This document shows positions 7,107 to 16,222 of a DNA stretch of 64,000 nt, one piece after another. Position 1 is the first letter of the stretch. Each line of letters starts with the position of its first letter. Origin of the DNA: Lachnospiraceae bacterium (GTDB lineage: Bacteria > Bacillota > Clostridia > Lachnospirales > Lachnospiraceae); assembly GCA_017431515.1 (NCBI GenBank), contig JAFRKV010000040.1, positions 1 through 64,000 on the forward strand. Reading direction: 5' to 3'. Position numbers and translations under genes: made by a program. The notes under the pieces were generated by a model. It worked only from the letters and a program-made list of their open reading frames with translations, was not told where the DNA came from and did no database searches.

Positions 7107-9485
7107 ATGAATCACCGCGTACTGAAACTACTGGAATATACGGAGATCATCGAGCGTCTGACCGGCCATGCCGGCTCGGAACGGGGCCGGCGGATCTGTA
7201 AGAAGCTGACGCCGATGAAGGATCCGCAGGAGATCGAAACAGCCCTGCGTGAAACGAGCGATGCCCTCGGCCGGCTTTTGAAGAACGGCCGGCTTTCTTT
7301 TGGCGGGGTAAAGGATCTCCTCCCTTCCTTAAAGCACCTTTCCATCGGCGGCAATCTCGGCGCCGGAGAGCTTCTTGACATCGCATCCACCTTGGAATGC
7401 GTGCAGCAGGTTTTTTCCTTCTTCAAGGATACGGAGACGCCGGAGCATCTGGACTCGCTGGATCCCTACCTTTCGCTTCTGACTCCCCTCCCGGATCTGT
7501 CCGGGGAAATCCGGCGCTGCATTGTCTCTGCGGATGAGATCGCGGATGACGCCAGTCCGGCCTTAAAGGATCTGCGGCGAAAGATGCGCGGCATGGGGGA
7601 TAAAATCCATAATCAGATGACCTCCATGCTGAACAATCAGGATCTCCGGGATCACCTGCAGGATTCCGTCATCACCATGCGGGACGGAAGGTACTGTCTG
7701 CCGGTCAAGGCTTCCTCCAAGTCGCTTGTCCCTGGCATGATCCATGACCAATCCGGCAGCGGCTCCACCCTGTTCATCGAGCCGATGGCCGTTGTGAATC
7801 TGAACAATGAGTTAAAAGCGCTGCAGTTAAAGGAGCAGGAGGAAATACAAATCATCCTCGCCACGCTCACAGACCGCGTCCGCTCGCACCAGGAAGCGCT
7901 GGAAGAAAACTATCGGACCCTGACCACCCTGGATTTTATCTTTGCGAAAGCTGCCTATGCGCTGGAATATAACGGCACTGTGCCACTTCTGAATGAAGAG
8001 GGACGTATCCGGCTCAGAAAAGCAAGGCATCCGCTGCTGGATCCCAAGAAAGCGGTTCCCATCGACCTGACCCTTGGGGAACAGTATGATCAGCTGATCA
8101 TCACGGGCCCGAACACCGGCGGCAAAACCGTTTCCTTAAAGACCACCGGCCTCCTGACCCTCATGGGGCTGGCCGGAATGCTGATCCCCGCTGGGGATCG
8201 CTCCGAGCTTTCCGTCTTTCATACGGTTTATGCGGACATCGGCGATGAACAGAGCATTGCGCAATCACTTTCCACCTTTTCCGCGCATACCACCAATATC
8301 GTTTCTATCTTAAAACATGTGAATGACCGGTCTCTGGTGCTTTTTGACGAGCTTTGCGCCGGAACGGATCCCACAGAGGGCGCCGCGCTTGCGACTGCGA
8401 TCCTTTCCGACCTCCATCGCCGCCGGATCCGCACCATGGCAACCACCCATTACAGTGAGTTGAAGATCTACGCCATGACGACAGAGGGCGTGGAAAATGC
8501 AAGCTGCGAGTTTGATGTGGATACTTTAAGCCCCACTTACCGCCTTATGACCGGCATTCCCGGAAAAAGCAATGCTTTCGCGATCTCAAAAAAGCTGGGA
8601 CTTCCGGATGCACTGATCGAAGATGCACAGGGACGGATGACGACACAGGCCAAGGATTTTGAGGATCTGATCGCAGATCTTGAGGAAAGCCGCCTCACCG
8701 CAGAAAAAGAACAGGAAAAGATCAGGCAGCTGCGGGAAGAGACCGAGAAAGCGCACCAGACCGCTCATGAAAAGAAAGAGCGGATGGAAGATGCGAAAGA
8801 CCGGATCCTGCGGGAAGCAAATGAGGAAGCGGCCAGGGTTCTGCAGGAGGCAAAGGATTTTGCGGACCGGACCATCCGGGATTTCCGGAAATATCATCCC
8901 GATTCCGACGCGATCCGGGAGATGGAGCAGGAACGATCCGCCCTGCGGGAGCAGATCAAGGCCACGGAAAACCGCCGTTCCAAAAAACAGCAAAAGGCCG
9001 ACGCCCCCCATCCGGCGCCAAAGAGCGTTTCCGTAGGAGACCGCGTGAGAGTCCGTTCTCTGAACCTGAACGGAACGGTTCATACCCTTCCCAACGCAAA
9101 AGGAGATCTCACGGTGCAGATGGGGATCTTATCCAGCACCGTCAACATCCGCGATCTGGAACTCCTGCCGGATGCACCGGATGCATATGCAAAAAAATCT
9201 GCCGGCGGCACCGGAAAGATCAAGCTTTCCAAATCGGCAACCGTCAGCGCGGAAGTGAACCTCATCGGGAAAACAACATCGGAAGCCATCGCCATCCTGG
9301 ATAAATATCTGGACGATGCACTCCTTGCCCACATTCCTTCCGTCCGGATCGTCCACGGCAAGGGCACCGGCGCCCTTCGAAACGCTGTCTGGCAGCATTT
9401 AAAGAACTTATCCTATATTGGGGAATACCATCTCGGCGAATACGGGGAAGGCGATGCCGGGGTCACCATCGCATCTTTCAAATGA
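7107..9485 (+). CDS. mutS2: MutS2 family ATPase/endonuclease (ribosome-collision or recombination factor)
   Basis: This 792-residue protein has the MutS core and clamp, then an ABC-type ATPase with Walker A G-P-N-T-G-G-K-T at about residue 333 and Walker B L-V-L-F-D-E-L, followed by a long charged coiled coil (about 515-640). The C-terminal Smr domain contains N-L-I-G and H-G-K-G-T-G-A-L-R. MutS2 proteins lack the mismatch-recognition domain of MutS; they have been linked to suppression of recombination and to splitting collided ribosomes. The start at 7107 is chosen because the promoter -10 box ends 6 bp before it and the alignment with the family begins at M-N-H-R-V-L-K. It is followed by the pyrophosphorylase gene after 30 bp, probably in one operon. 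Confidence 0.95.
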   Translation: MNHRVLKLLEYTEIIERLTGHAGSERGRRICKKLTPMKDPQEIETALRETSDALGRLLKNGRLSFGGVKDLLPSLKHLSIGGNLGAGELLDIASTLECVQQVFSFFKDTETPEHLDSLDPYLSLLTPLPDLSGEIRRCIVSADEIADDASPALKDLRRKMRGMGDKIHNQMTSMLNNQDLRDHLQDSVITMRDGRYCLPVKASSKSLVPGMIHDQSGSGSTLFIEPMAVVNLNNELKALQLKEQEEIQIILATLTDRVRSHQEALEENYRTLTTLDFIFAKAAYALEYNGTVPLLNEEGRIRLRKARHPLLDPKKAVPIDLTLGEQYDQLIITGPNTGGKTVSLKTTGLLTLMGLAGMLIPAGDRSELSVFHTVYADIGDEQSIAQSLSTFSAHTTNIVSILKHVNDRSLVLFDELCAGTDPTEGAALATAILSDLHRRRIRTMATTHYSELKIYAMTTEGVENASCEFDVDTLSPTYRLMTGIPGKSNAFAISKKLGLPDALIEDAQGRMTTQAKDFEDLIADLEESRLTAEKEQEKIRQLREETEKAHQTAHEKKERMEDAKDRILREANEEAARVLQEAKDFADRTIRDFRKYHPDSDAIREMEQERSALREQIKATENRRSKKQQKADAPHPAPKSVSVGDRVRVRSLNLNGTVHTLPNAKGDLTVQMGILSSTVNIRDLELLPDAPDAYAKKSAGGTGKIKLSKSATVSAEVNLIGKTTSEAIAILDKYLDDALLAHIPSVRIVHGKGTGALRNAVWQHLKNLSYIGEYHLGEYGEGDAGVTIASFK

Positions 9486-9515
9486 AAACGGCATCAGGAA
9501 AAGGAGAGTAAAACC

Positions 9516-10742
9516 ATGACAAAAGAAGAAGCTTTAAAGAAACTGCAAACCTATGGCCAGGAACATGTGCTGCAATATTATGATACATTGTCCCCTGCGG
9601 AACAGGAGGAACTGCTTCTGCAGATCGCGGAGACAGATTTTTCCGTGCTCTCCCACGCGAAAGACGGCATGCAGGCTGGAAAACGCGGTGTTTTCACTCC
9701 CTTACAGGCCACCACGCTGGAGGAGATCGCAAGACGCCGGCAGGAATTTTATGATGCGGGCGTGGAAGCAATCCGCGCCGGGAAAACAGCCGCGCTGCTG
9801 CTCGCCGGCGGTATGGGCACGAGGCTCGGCTCCGACAACCCGAAGGGAATGTATGATATCGGCGAAACAAAGCATGTCTATATCTTCCAGCGTCTGGTAG
9901 AAAACCTTCTGGATGTGGTAAGAGAAACGGATACCTGGATCCGTCTGTTTGTCATGACCAGCGAAAAGAATCATGATGCCACGGTTCGTTTTTTCGAAGA
10001 GCAGAACTATTTCGGCTATCAAAAGGATCGCGTCGTTTTCTTCAAGCAGGACATGGCGCCGGCCTGTGATTACAACGGCAAGGTTTACATGGAGGCAAGA
10101 AACAGGATCTCCACCTCCCCCAACGGCAACGCCGGATGGTATTCCTCTCTGGTGCGCGCCGGGTTGGACCGCATCTTAAAGGACGAAGGAATTGAATGGA
10201 TCAATGTCTTTGCCGTGGATAATGTGCTGCAGCGGATCTGCGATCCCTGCTTTGTGGGCGCGACAGTGCTGGCCGACGTCTCCGTGGGCGCCAAGGTCGT
10301 GAAAAAAGCCACGCCGGACGAAAAAGTCGGGGTCATCTGCCTTGAGGACGGAAGCCCGTCCATTGTGGAATACTATGAGCTCTCCCCGGAAATGATGGAA
10401 GCGAAGGATGACAGCGGCAATCCGGCTTACAATTACGGCGTGATCCTGAACTACCTGTTCCGCGCAGCAGAGCTTGCGGATCTCTCCGATGACCAGCTTC
10501 TGTTGCACGTGGTGGAAAAGAAGATCCCCTGTCTGGACGCAGAGGGCAATCCCTTCAAGCCCACCGAACCGAACGGTTACAAGTTCGAACAGCTCGTCCT
10601 TGACATGATCCATCAGCTCCATACCTGCCTTCCCTACGAAGTTATCCGTGAGAAGGAATTTGCCCCCATTAAAAACCCAACCGGCGTGGATTCCGTTGAA
10701 TCGGCCCGCGCCCTTTGCAAGCAAAACGGCATCACGCTGTAA
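9516..10742 (+). CDS. UDPGP-family UTP--sugar-1-phosphate uridylyltransferase
   Basis: This 408-residue protein has the nucleotide-binding signature L-L-L-A-G-G-M-G-T-R-L-G at about residue 94, followed by N-P-K-G-M-Y-D-I. This is characteristic of the eukaryotic-type UDPGP family (UDP-glucose or UDP-N-acetylhexosamine pyrophosphorylases) rather than bacterial GalU or GlmU. It would make a UDP-sugar from UTP and a hexose-1-phosphate in the cytoplasm; whether the sugar is glucose, GlcNAc or both cannot be decided from sequence. The ATG has AAGGAGAG upstream. It lies between mutS2 and a histidine kinase, 5 bp before the latter, so the three are likely cotranscribed. Confidence 0.87.
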   Translation: MTKEEALKKLQTYGQEHVLQYYDTLSPAEQEELLLQIAETDFSVLSHAKDGMQAGKRGVFTPLQATTLEEIARRRQEFYDAGVEAIRAGKTAALLLAGGMGTRLGSDNPKGMYDIGETKHVYIFQRLVENLLDVVRETDTWIRLFVMTSEKNHDATVRFFEEQNYFGYQKDRVVFFKQDMAPACDYNGKVYMEARNRISTSPNGNAGWYSSLVRAGLDRILKDEGIEWINVFAVDNVLQRICDPCFVGATVLADVSVGAKVVKKATPDEKVGVICLEDGSPSIVEYYELSPEMMEAKDDSGNPAYNYGVILNYLFRAAELADLSDDQLLLHVVEKKIPCLDAEGNPFKPTEPNGYKFEQLVLDMIHQLHTCLPYEVIREKEFAPIKNPTGVDSVESARALCKQNGITL

Positions 10743-10747
10743 AAACC

Positions 10748-12178
10748 ATGAAAAAACGTCTGTATCTCCGGCTGATCCTGTTATTCCTCGCCTTCGGCAT
10801 CATCGGATTCATCCTGATCTCGACGGTCACCTCGCATCTGGTGCTGTCCCTGATGACCGGCCGGGCCGCGGAATCACTCTACCGGGAAGCCAACATTGTC
10901 TCAAAAAACTACGCACAGGAGTATTATCAGAACCGGGAATCCTTAGAAGACCTTCAGGCGCATCTGGAAATCCTGGATTCCTATATGGGCTGCCAGATCT
11001 GGATCATCGGGCGGGACGGCTCCATCCTCGTCAATTCCAGGACTCCTGTGGAGGATATGAGCCATCCGGAAATCCTGCCGGAGTTTGACGCCACGGATTT
11101 TGCCAACCGTTATTATCAGGTCGGCAGTTTTTACGGATATTTCCCGTCCGACCAGTTGTCGGTTTATGCCCCGATCACCAGAAATTACGGGATCATCGGG
11201 TATGTTGTGCTCCACCAGCCCCTGTCAGGGATCAACGATACCGGTTATCGCATCCTCAACATCTCTTATATCACCTGGGGCATCCTGACAGGTATCGCGT
11301 TTCTCCTGCTTTTCATCATCGCCCTCTCCATTATCCATCCGATCCGACGGATCGCAAAGGTCGCAGGCGCTTATGCGGGAGGCGATTTCAGCCAGAAGAA
11401 AGTGACCATCCAGCAAAACAACGAGATCGGTTACCTGTCCGCCTCCTTAAACTATATGGCAGATGAAATGAACACGCTGGAAGAGGATCAACGGAAATTC
11501 ATCAGCAATGTGTCCCATGACTTCCGCTCTCCCCTGACTTCCATCAAAGGCTATATCGAAGCGATGCTGGACGGCACGATCCCGCCCGAAATGCAGGAAA
11601 AATACCTGCGCACGATCCTGTTTGAGACGGAGCGGCTGACCAAGCTGACCTCCGGGATCCTGGAACTGAATAAATACGGCGCGCACGGAAGAACCATCCT
11701 TGATATCAGCACCTTCGACCTCCATGCCATCATCAAACACACGCTGCAGACCTTTGAGGGAACCTGCATTGAAAAGCGGATTTCCTTTGAAGTCATCCTG
11801 ACCGGCGCAGAGCTCATGGTTTCCGCCGATCTGGCCAAGATCCAGCAGGTGCTTTATAACCTCATCGATAATGCGATCAAGTTCAGCCATCATGATTCCG
11901 TCATTACGGTCGAGACCACGTTAAAGAACGAAAAGGTCTTTGTTTCCGTAAAGGATCACGGCGTCGGGATTCCGAAAGAGAGTCTCGGGAAGATCTGGGA
12001 ACGTTTCTATAAGAGTGACCATTCCCGCGGCAGAGACAAAAAAGGGACCGGTCTCGGTCTCTCCATTGTCAAAGAAATTATTTCCGCCCACAATGAAAAC
12101 ATCAACGTTATCTCCACAGAAGGGGTCGGAACGGAATTTATCTTTACGCTTCCTCTGGCAAAGGAAGAAGCGGGGTGA
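10748..12178 (+). CDS. Membrane sensor histidine kinase
   Basis: This 476-residue kinase has an N-terminal transmembrane helix (about residues 5-30), an extracytoplasmic sensor region of about 135 residues, a second transmembrane helix (about 170-195), a HAMP linker, a HisKA domain with phospho-acceptor N-V-S-H-D-F-R-S-P-L, and an HATPase domain with N-box N-L-I-D-N-A-I-K, G1 D-H-G-V-G-I-P and G2 K-G-T-G-L-G-L-S. The start at 10748 begins right at the first hydrophobic helix. The likely response regulator is encoded just downstream but on the opposite strand, 13 bp from stop to stop, which is unusual because such pairs are normally cotranscribed. The signal sensed is unknown. Confidence 0.92.
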   Translation: MKKRLYLRLILLFLAFGIIGFILISTVTSHLVLSLMTGRAAESLYREANIVSKNYAQEYYQNRESLEDLQAHLEILDSYMGCQIWIIGRDGSILVNSRTPVEDMSHPEILPEFDATDFANRYYQVGSFYGYFPSDQLSVYAPITRNYGIIGYVVLHQPLSGINDTGYRILNISYITWGILTGIAFLLLFIIALSIIHPIRRIAKVAGAYAGGDFSQKKVTIQQNNEIGYLSASLNYMADEMNTLEEDQRKFISNVSHDFRSPLTSIKGYIEAMLDGTIPPEMQEKYLRTILFETERLTKLTSGILELNKYGAHGRTILDISTFDLHAIIKHTLQTFEGTCIEKRISFEVILTGAELMVSADLAKIQQVLYNLIDNAIKFSHHDSVITVETTLKNEKVFVSVKDHGVGIPKESLGKIWERFYKSDHSRGRDKKGTGLGLSIVKEIISAHNENINVISTEGVGTEFIFTLPLAKEEAG

Positions 12179-12191
12179 ACGGCTTTCCGCC

Positions 12192-12896
12192 CTATGGATT
12201 TTTCAGCTCAAACTTGTAGCCGATGCCCCATACCGTCGCAAGGCTCCAGTCATCACTGTCCTTGATCTTTTCGCGCAGGCGCTTCACGTGCACATCCACC
12301 GTGCGGGTATCTCCGATATATTCATAGCCCCAGATATGATCCAGGAGCTGTTCTCTGGTAAACACCTGATTCGGTGAAGAAGCGAGAAAATAGAGCAGTT
12401 CCAGCTCCTTCGGGGGCATATCAATCTGCCTGCCTTGATAGAGCACCGCATAGTTGGAAAGATTCACCACAAGCCCCGGATACTCCACGCATTTGATGTC
12501 CGAAGAGGCGGCCTCCTCACGCACAGACTGATAACGCCGCAATACGGCCTTCACCCTTGCCACCAGTTCCTTGGAGTCAAAGGGCTTCATCATATAATCG
12601 TCGGCGCCGAGCTCCAAGCCCAGCACTTTATCAAAGGTTTCTCCCTTGGCAGAGAGCATGATCACCGGCACATTTGACCGTGAACGCACCTCACGGCAGA
12701 CCTGATAACCGTCGATCCCGGGCAGCATCAGATCCAGCAGGATCAGATTCGGCGCATAGCTTTCAAAAGCTGCCAGCGCTGCCTCCCCGTCATGCACGAT
12801 CTGGGTATCGAAGCATTCCTTCACAAGGTAAAGAGAAATCAACTCTGCGATATTTTCATCATCATCCACGATCAGGATCTTCTGTTTTGCAGCCAT
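12192..12896 (-). CDS. OmpR/PhoB-family response regulator
   Basis: This 234-residue protein has a receiver domain (about residues 1-120) with acidic pocket V-D-D-D, phospho-acceptor Asp in L-L-D-L-M-L-P, conserved Lys in M-M-K-P-F, and a C-terminal winged helix (about 135-230) ending with T-V-W-G-I-G-Y-K-F. It is the probable partner of the kinase encoded convergently next to it. It lies 21 bp downstream of lysC on the same strand with AAGGGG before the start, so it may be cotranscribed with lysC. Confidence 0.93.
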   Translation of the reverse strand: MAAKQKILIVDDDENIAELISLYLVKECFDTQIVHDGEAALAAFESYAPNLILLDLMLPGIDGYQVCREVRSRSNVPVIMLSAKGETFDKVLGLELGADDYMMKPFDSKELVARVKAVLRRYQSVREEAASSDIKCVEYPGLVVNLSNYAVLYQGRQIDMPPKELELLYFLASSPNQVFTREQLLDHIWGYEYIGDTRTVDVHVKRLREKIKDSDDWSLATVWGIGYKFELKNP

Positions 12897-12917
12897 GGTT
12901 TCCCCTTTCCTTCTTTT

Positions 12918-14237
12918 TTACAGCTGTGTTTCCACAAAAATACTGTAGATCGCCTTAATCGCCAGTTCAAAATCCTCGTTGCGGACACCGATGATGATAT
13001 TCAGCTCGGAGGATCCCTGATCGATCATCTTGACGTTAATGCTGGCGTGCGCCAGTGCGGAAAAGATCCTGCCCGCCGTACCTCTGGTGGACCGCATGCC
13101 GCGTCCCACAACCGCGATCAGAGCAAGGTTTCCTTCCAGCTCGATGGAATCCGGATCACAGAGGCGGTGCAGCGAGGAAAGCACCATCTGCTCTTTTCCC
13201 ATAAACTCTTCCTGTGCCACAAACACCGTCATCGTGTCAATGCCGGATGGCATATGCTCGATGGATACGCCGTTCTCTTCAAAAGCCTCCAGCGCTTTCC
13301 GGCAGAAGCCGATCTCGGAATTCATCATATCCTTATCGATATTCACCGCCACAAAGCCCTTTTTCCCGGCAATGCCGGTAATCGTGTACTCCGGCACATG
13401 ACAGGTGGATTCCACGATGAGTGTCCCCGGATCCTCCGGCGCATTTGTATTGCGGATATTGATGGGGATACCGGCTTTCCGCACCGGGAAGATCGCGTCC
13501 TCATGCAGCACGCTGGCCCCCATATACGAAAGCTCCCGCAGTTCCCGGTAAGTGACCACCTGAATCGGCTCCGGATTTTTGATAATTCTGGGATCCGCCA
13601 CCATGCAGCCCGACACGTCCGTCCAGTTTTCATACATGCCGGCGCTCACCGCCTTCGCCACGATGGATCCCGTGATATCCGATCCTCCGCGGGAGAAGGT
13701 CTGGATCGTCCCGTCCGGTCTCGCGCCGTAAAAACCGGGGATCACGGCCTTATCCGACTTGGCAAGGCGCTTTTTCATGCGCTGATTGGTTTCCTCTCCG
13801 AGGAAACTACCCTCCTCGTCGAAGCAGATCACCTCTGCCGCATCCACAAAATCAAACCCGAGATAGGCTGCCATGATCTTCCCGTTCAGGTACTCTCCCC
13901 GGGAAGCCGCATAATCCGCTCCGGCCAGCTCTTTCATGTTTTTCTCAATGATCTTGTAATCTTCCTCCAGAGAAAGCTTAATCCCCAGCCCGCCGATGAT
14001 CTTGTTATAGCGGTCTTTGATTTTATTAAAGGTCACGCGGATATTCTCACCGGCTTCCGCCTCCGCATAACACTCATAGAGCATATCCGTAACCTTGGTA
14101 TCCTCCGCGTTCCGTTTCCCGGGCGCGCTGGGCACCACATATCTTCTGTCATCATCCGAACGGATGATCCCGCCCACCTTCGCGAACTGCTCCGCGCTGG
14201 CAAGGGAACTCCCGCCGAACTTCACTACCTTAACCAT
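12918..14237 (-). CDS. lysC: Aspartate kinase
   Basis: This 439-residue enzyme phosphorylates aspartate, the first step to lysine, threonine and methionine. The N-terminal K-F-G-G-S-S-L motif, the substrate region F-S-R-G-G-S-D-I-T-G-S near residue 205, and two C-terminal ACT regulatory domains (about 305-435) are visible, so feedback control is expected. The start at 14237 is chosen from AAGGAG 7 bp upstream and agreement with family N-termini; in-frame codons further upstream extend into a terminator region. It precedes the response regulator by 21 bp. Confidence 0.93.
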   Translation of the reverse strand: MVKVVKFGGSSLASAEQFAKVGGIIRSDDDRRYVVPSAPGKRNAEDTKVTDMLYECYAEAEAGENIRVTFNKIKDRYNKIIGGLGIKLSLEEDYKIIEKNMKELAGADYAASRGEYLNGKIMAAYLGFDFVDAAEVICFDEEGSFLGEETNQRMKKRLAKSDKAVIPGFYGARPDGTIQTFSRGGSDITGSIVAKAVSAGMYENWTDVSGCMVADPRIIKNPEPIQVVTYRELRELSYMGASVLHEDAIFPVRKAGIPINIRNTNAPEDPGTLIVESTCHVPEYTITGIAGKKGFVAVNIDKDMMNSEIGFCRKALEAFEENGVSIEHMPSGIDTMTVFVAQEEFMGKEQMVLSSLHRLCDPDSIELEGNLALIAVVGRGMRSTRGTAGRIFSALAHASINVKMIDQGSSELNIIIGVRNEDFELAIKAIYSIFVETQL

Positions 14238-14287
14238 GCCAAACTCCTTATTTCTCTTTTTTAACGCTAGTATCATATCATATCCGC

Positions 14288-14330
14288 CAAAAAAATACAG
14301 CCCCACGAACACATTTTCGTGAGGCTGTAT
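14288..14330 (-). terminator. Rho-independent terminator of the DUF5692-type gene
   Basis: The stem ATACAGCC / GGCTGTAT (14295-14302 with 14323-14330) is extended by CACGA / TCGTG, and on the minus strand it is followed by a run of seven T. It separates the membrane-protein gene from lysC. Confidence 0.85.
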
Positions 14331-14345
14331 GAAAGGTCAATGTGA

Positions 14346-15410
14346 TTATTCCGCTCTTGCCATTGCCTGTTCGAAGTCCTTCGTGCCGGCAAAGATCTCG
14401 TTCTTGTACGGATTCTTTTTCTGCTCGATGGATCTCTTGATGATGACGGAGATGCAGAGCACATTCGCCACAAGCGCCGCGATGGCCACCACGCCCTGCG
14501 GGATCGGATTTGCCGTAATGCCTGCGGCGGTCAGCTGATCCGCGGAAGTCATCTGGGTCATATCGAAAGCGGTCACGCCGTTTTCCACAGCGCCCTTGTA
14601 CAGAGACGGAAGCACCGAGAAGGGCTCCGTGATCTGGAACAGCGGGAATACCTGGGCAAACATGCACCAGATCGCCAGCGTATTCGCGCGGTTCTGAATC
14701 CACCCGCCCTTGTTCCAAAGCGCATTGGCAAAGGTCGGCGCAAGGAGCAGCACCACGCCGCAGTACCAGGTATGGGTCGGCAGGTTGCTGTAGGTATATT
14801 CAAAGTTCCAAATATCATATGCCACGATGAACCAGATCGTCATATCCGGCCACAGCATATCCTTCTGCTTCTTGGAAGAATAGATCCCCCACCATCCGGT
14901 CATGCAGAAGATGTTGATCACACCGGCGATGGCATTCACGATATTCCACCAGCCGCCATACAGCCAGACATTCTCGGAAGAGAACCACCAGCCGCCGGCC
15001 ATGCCGCCTGCTGCAAATCCCTTGAATGCAGACTCCAGATCAGAAGCGACCGCGATCAGGATATTGATGGAAACGATCAGCCACGGCCAGACCTTGAACC
15101 ACTCGGTCTTGCCGATGCCCCATTTGTACTTCAGCATCATGAAACCGACGCAGCCGATGTCTGCCGCATACAGCTTCGCGTAATGGAACCACCCGTTCAT
15201 ATAGAGCACGGTATGATTGTTCGGCCCGAACACACCTGCATTCGCAAGCAGGAAGTAGACCGTGAGCGCCAGCGGAAGCACCACAAATACCGCGATACCG
15301 CCGGCCTTTGTGCGACGACCGATCTCATTCATAATGATCAGTCCGGCAAATACCAGCACCCAGCCCAAGAGCTGCATCAATGCCTTGTCACCGTAAAGTT
15401 GGAATAACAT
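14346..15410 (-). CDS. Polytopic membrane protein resembling DUF5692
   Basis: This 354-residue protein has about nine hydrophobic segments and is unusually rich in Trp, often in pairs (G-G-W-W, W-W-N-I-V). I associate it with the DUF5692 family of uncharacterised membrane proteins; that assignment is from memory of the sequence type. The ATG at 15410 has an excellent GAGGAGG site 7 bp upstream. The gene is monocistronic: it has its own promoter (15451-15479) and terminator (14288-14330). Motifs such as Y-D-I-W-N-F-E-Y-T-Y and the conserved polar residues inside helices suggest a transporter or membrane enzyme, but no function can be assigned. Confidence 0.8.
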   Translation of the reverse strand: MLFQLYGDKALMQLLGWVLVFAGLIIMNEIGRRTKAGGIAVFVVLPLALTVYFLLANAGVFGPNNHTVLYMNGWFHYAKLYAADIGCVGFMMLKYKWGIGKTEWFKVWPWLIVSINILIAVASDLESAFKGFAAGGMAGGWWFSSENVWLYGGWWNIVNAIAGVINIFCMTGWWGIYSSKKQKDMLWPDMTIWFIVAYDIWNFEYTYSNLPTHTWYCGVVLLLAPTFANALWNKGGWIQNRANTLAIWCMFAQVFPLFQITEPFSVLPSLYKGAVENGVTAFDMTQMTSADQLTAAGITANPIPQGVVAIAALVANVLCISVIIKRSIEQKKNPYKNEIFAGTKDFEQAMARAE

Positions 15411-15450
15411 AACGAACCTCCTCATTCTGTCAAAACGCAGTTACTGGTGC

Positions 15451-15479
15451 ATTATAAATCTTTTCCGGCGCCGCTTCAA
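15451..15479 (-). promoter_or_regulatory. Sigma-A-type promoter of the DUF5692-type gene
   Basis: On the minus strand TTGAAG (15479-15474), a 17-bp spacer and a perfect TATAAT (15456-15451) lie 41 bp upstream of the start codon. Confidence 0.75.
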
Positions 15480-15484
15480 CAAGA

Positions 15485-15518
15485 AAAAAGACACACCATG
15501 CAAAATGTGTGCCTTTTT
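15485..15518. terminator. Terminator-like hairpin between divergent genes
   Basis: AAAAAG-A-CACAC pairs with GTGTG-C-CTTTTT around a 10-nt loop, and both flanks have A/T runs. It lies upstream of both divergent genes, so no obvious gene is terminated by it. It may end an undetected small transcript or insulate the two promoters. Confidence 0.55.
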
Positions 15519-15594
15519 AGACAATTTGGTGGAAATGTATGGGGGATCAAGGTCGATCGCTCCAGCTCCACCAGCTGGGAACACTGAAAGTACG

Positions 15595-15623
15595 TTGAAT
15601 ATTACATTTCTTTGGTATATCAT
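15595..15623 (+). promoter_or_regulatory. Sigma-A-type promoter of the cyclic-nucleotide-binding gene
   Basis: TTGAAT (15595-15600), a 17-bp spacer and TATCAT (15618-15623) lie 27 bp upstream of the ATG. A 6-bp inverted repeat CCAGCT / AGCTGG separated by CCACC lies just upstream and could be an operator. Confidence 0.6.
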
Positions 15624-15650
15624 TAAGAAAAAAGAAAGCGTGGACTAATC

Positions 15651-16184
15651 ATGGATGAGCGCACAAAAACAATCGTGAATCGCGTCAACAGCCGGATCTT
15701 CAAAGTTCCCAAAGGCTCCCTGATCCTTCAGGAGGGCGAAGTCAATTTGGATATGTATAAGATCCTGAGCGGTCATGCCGAAGTGTATGCAGGCTATCAG
15801 ACGCCACAGGAGACACTGATCCGGATCCTCGGACCCGGGGAATGCTTCGGAGAATACGGTCTTCTTTTGCAAAAACCTGCGATCTACACGGTCATAGCCT
15901 ACAGCGAGGTAACCCTCTTTCGGATTGTAGAAGGGGAACTGGGCGATTTTGTGCAGCAAAACCATAAGAACATCATCGATATCATGAAGAATATGGCGAA
16001 GACCATGATGACCATGCGTTGCCAGATGGATCTCCTGATCAACGATCTGGAGCATGAGAAAAAACCGAATAAGGATCTGTTAAAAAAAGCAAAGAAGTCT
16101 CTCGACTACTCTGCTCTTCCAAATAACGATATCAGTGTACGCCTGCAGATGCTGGATAACGCAAAATATGATAAACGAGTTTAA
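15651..16184 (+). CDS. Stand-alone cyclic-nucleotide-binding-domain protein
   Basis: The first 120 of 177 residues form a Crp-type jelly-roll with G-S-L-I-L-Q-E-G-E and the cap region G-P-G-E-C-F-G-E-Y-G-L-L near residue 62. The C-terminal part is a helical, lysine-rich segment with no helix-turn-helix, so it is not a classical Crp/Fnr transcription factor. The phosphate-cassette arginine expected after E-x-x-L is not evident, so nucleotide binding is uncertain. It may be a protein-interaction sensor. No partner is encoded next to it; trmL converges from the right. Confidence 0.75.
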   Translation: MDERTKTIVNRVNSRIFKVPKGSLILQEGEVNLDMYKILSGHAEVYAGYQTPQETLIRILGPGECFGEYGLLLQKPAIYTVIAYSEVTLFRIVEGELGDFVQQNHKNIIDIMKNMAKTMMTMRCQMDLLINDLEHEKKPNKDLLKKAKKSLDYSALPNNDISVRLQMLDNAKYDKRV

Positions 16185-16222
16185 CATAAAAAGCATGAAA
16201 TAAATGCGTTTCCTATCATTCG

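Noticed and set aside
12792-14264. 490-codon plus-strand frame opposite lysC
   Set aside because: It covers lysC in antisense, is His/Arg-rich and lacks a start signal.
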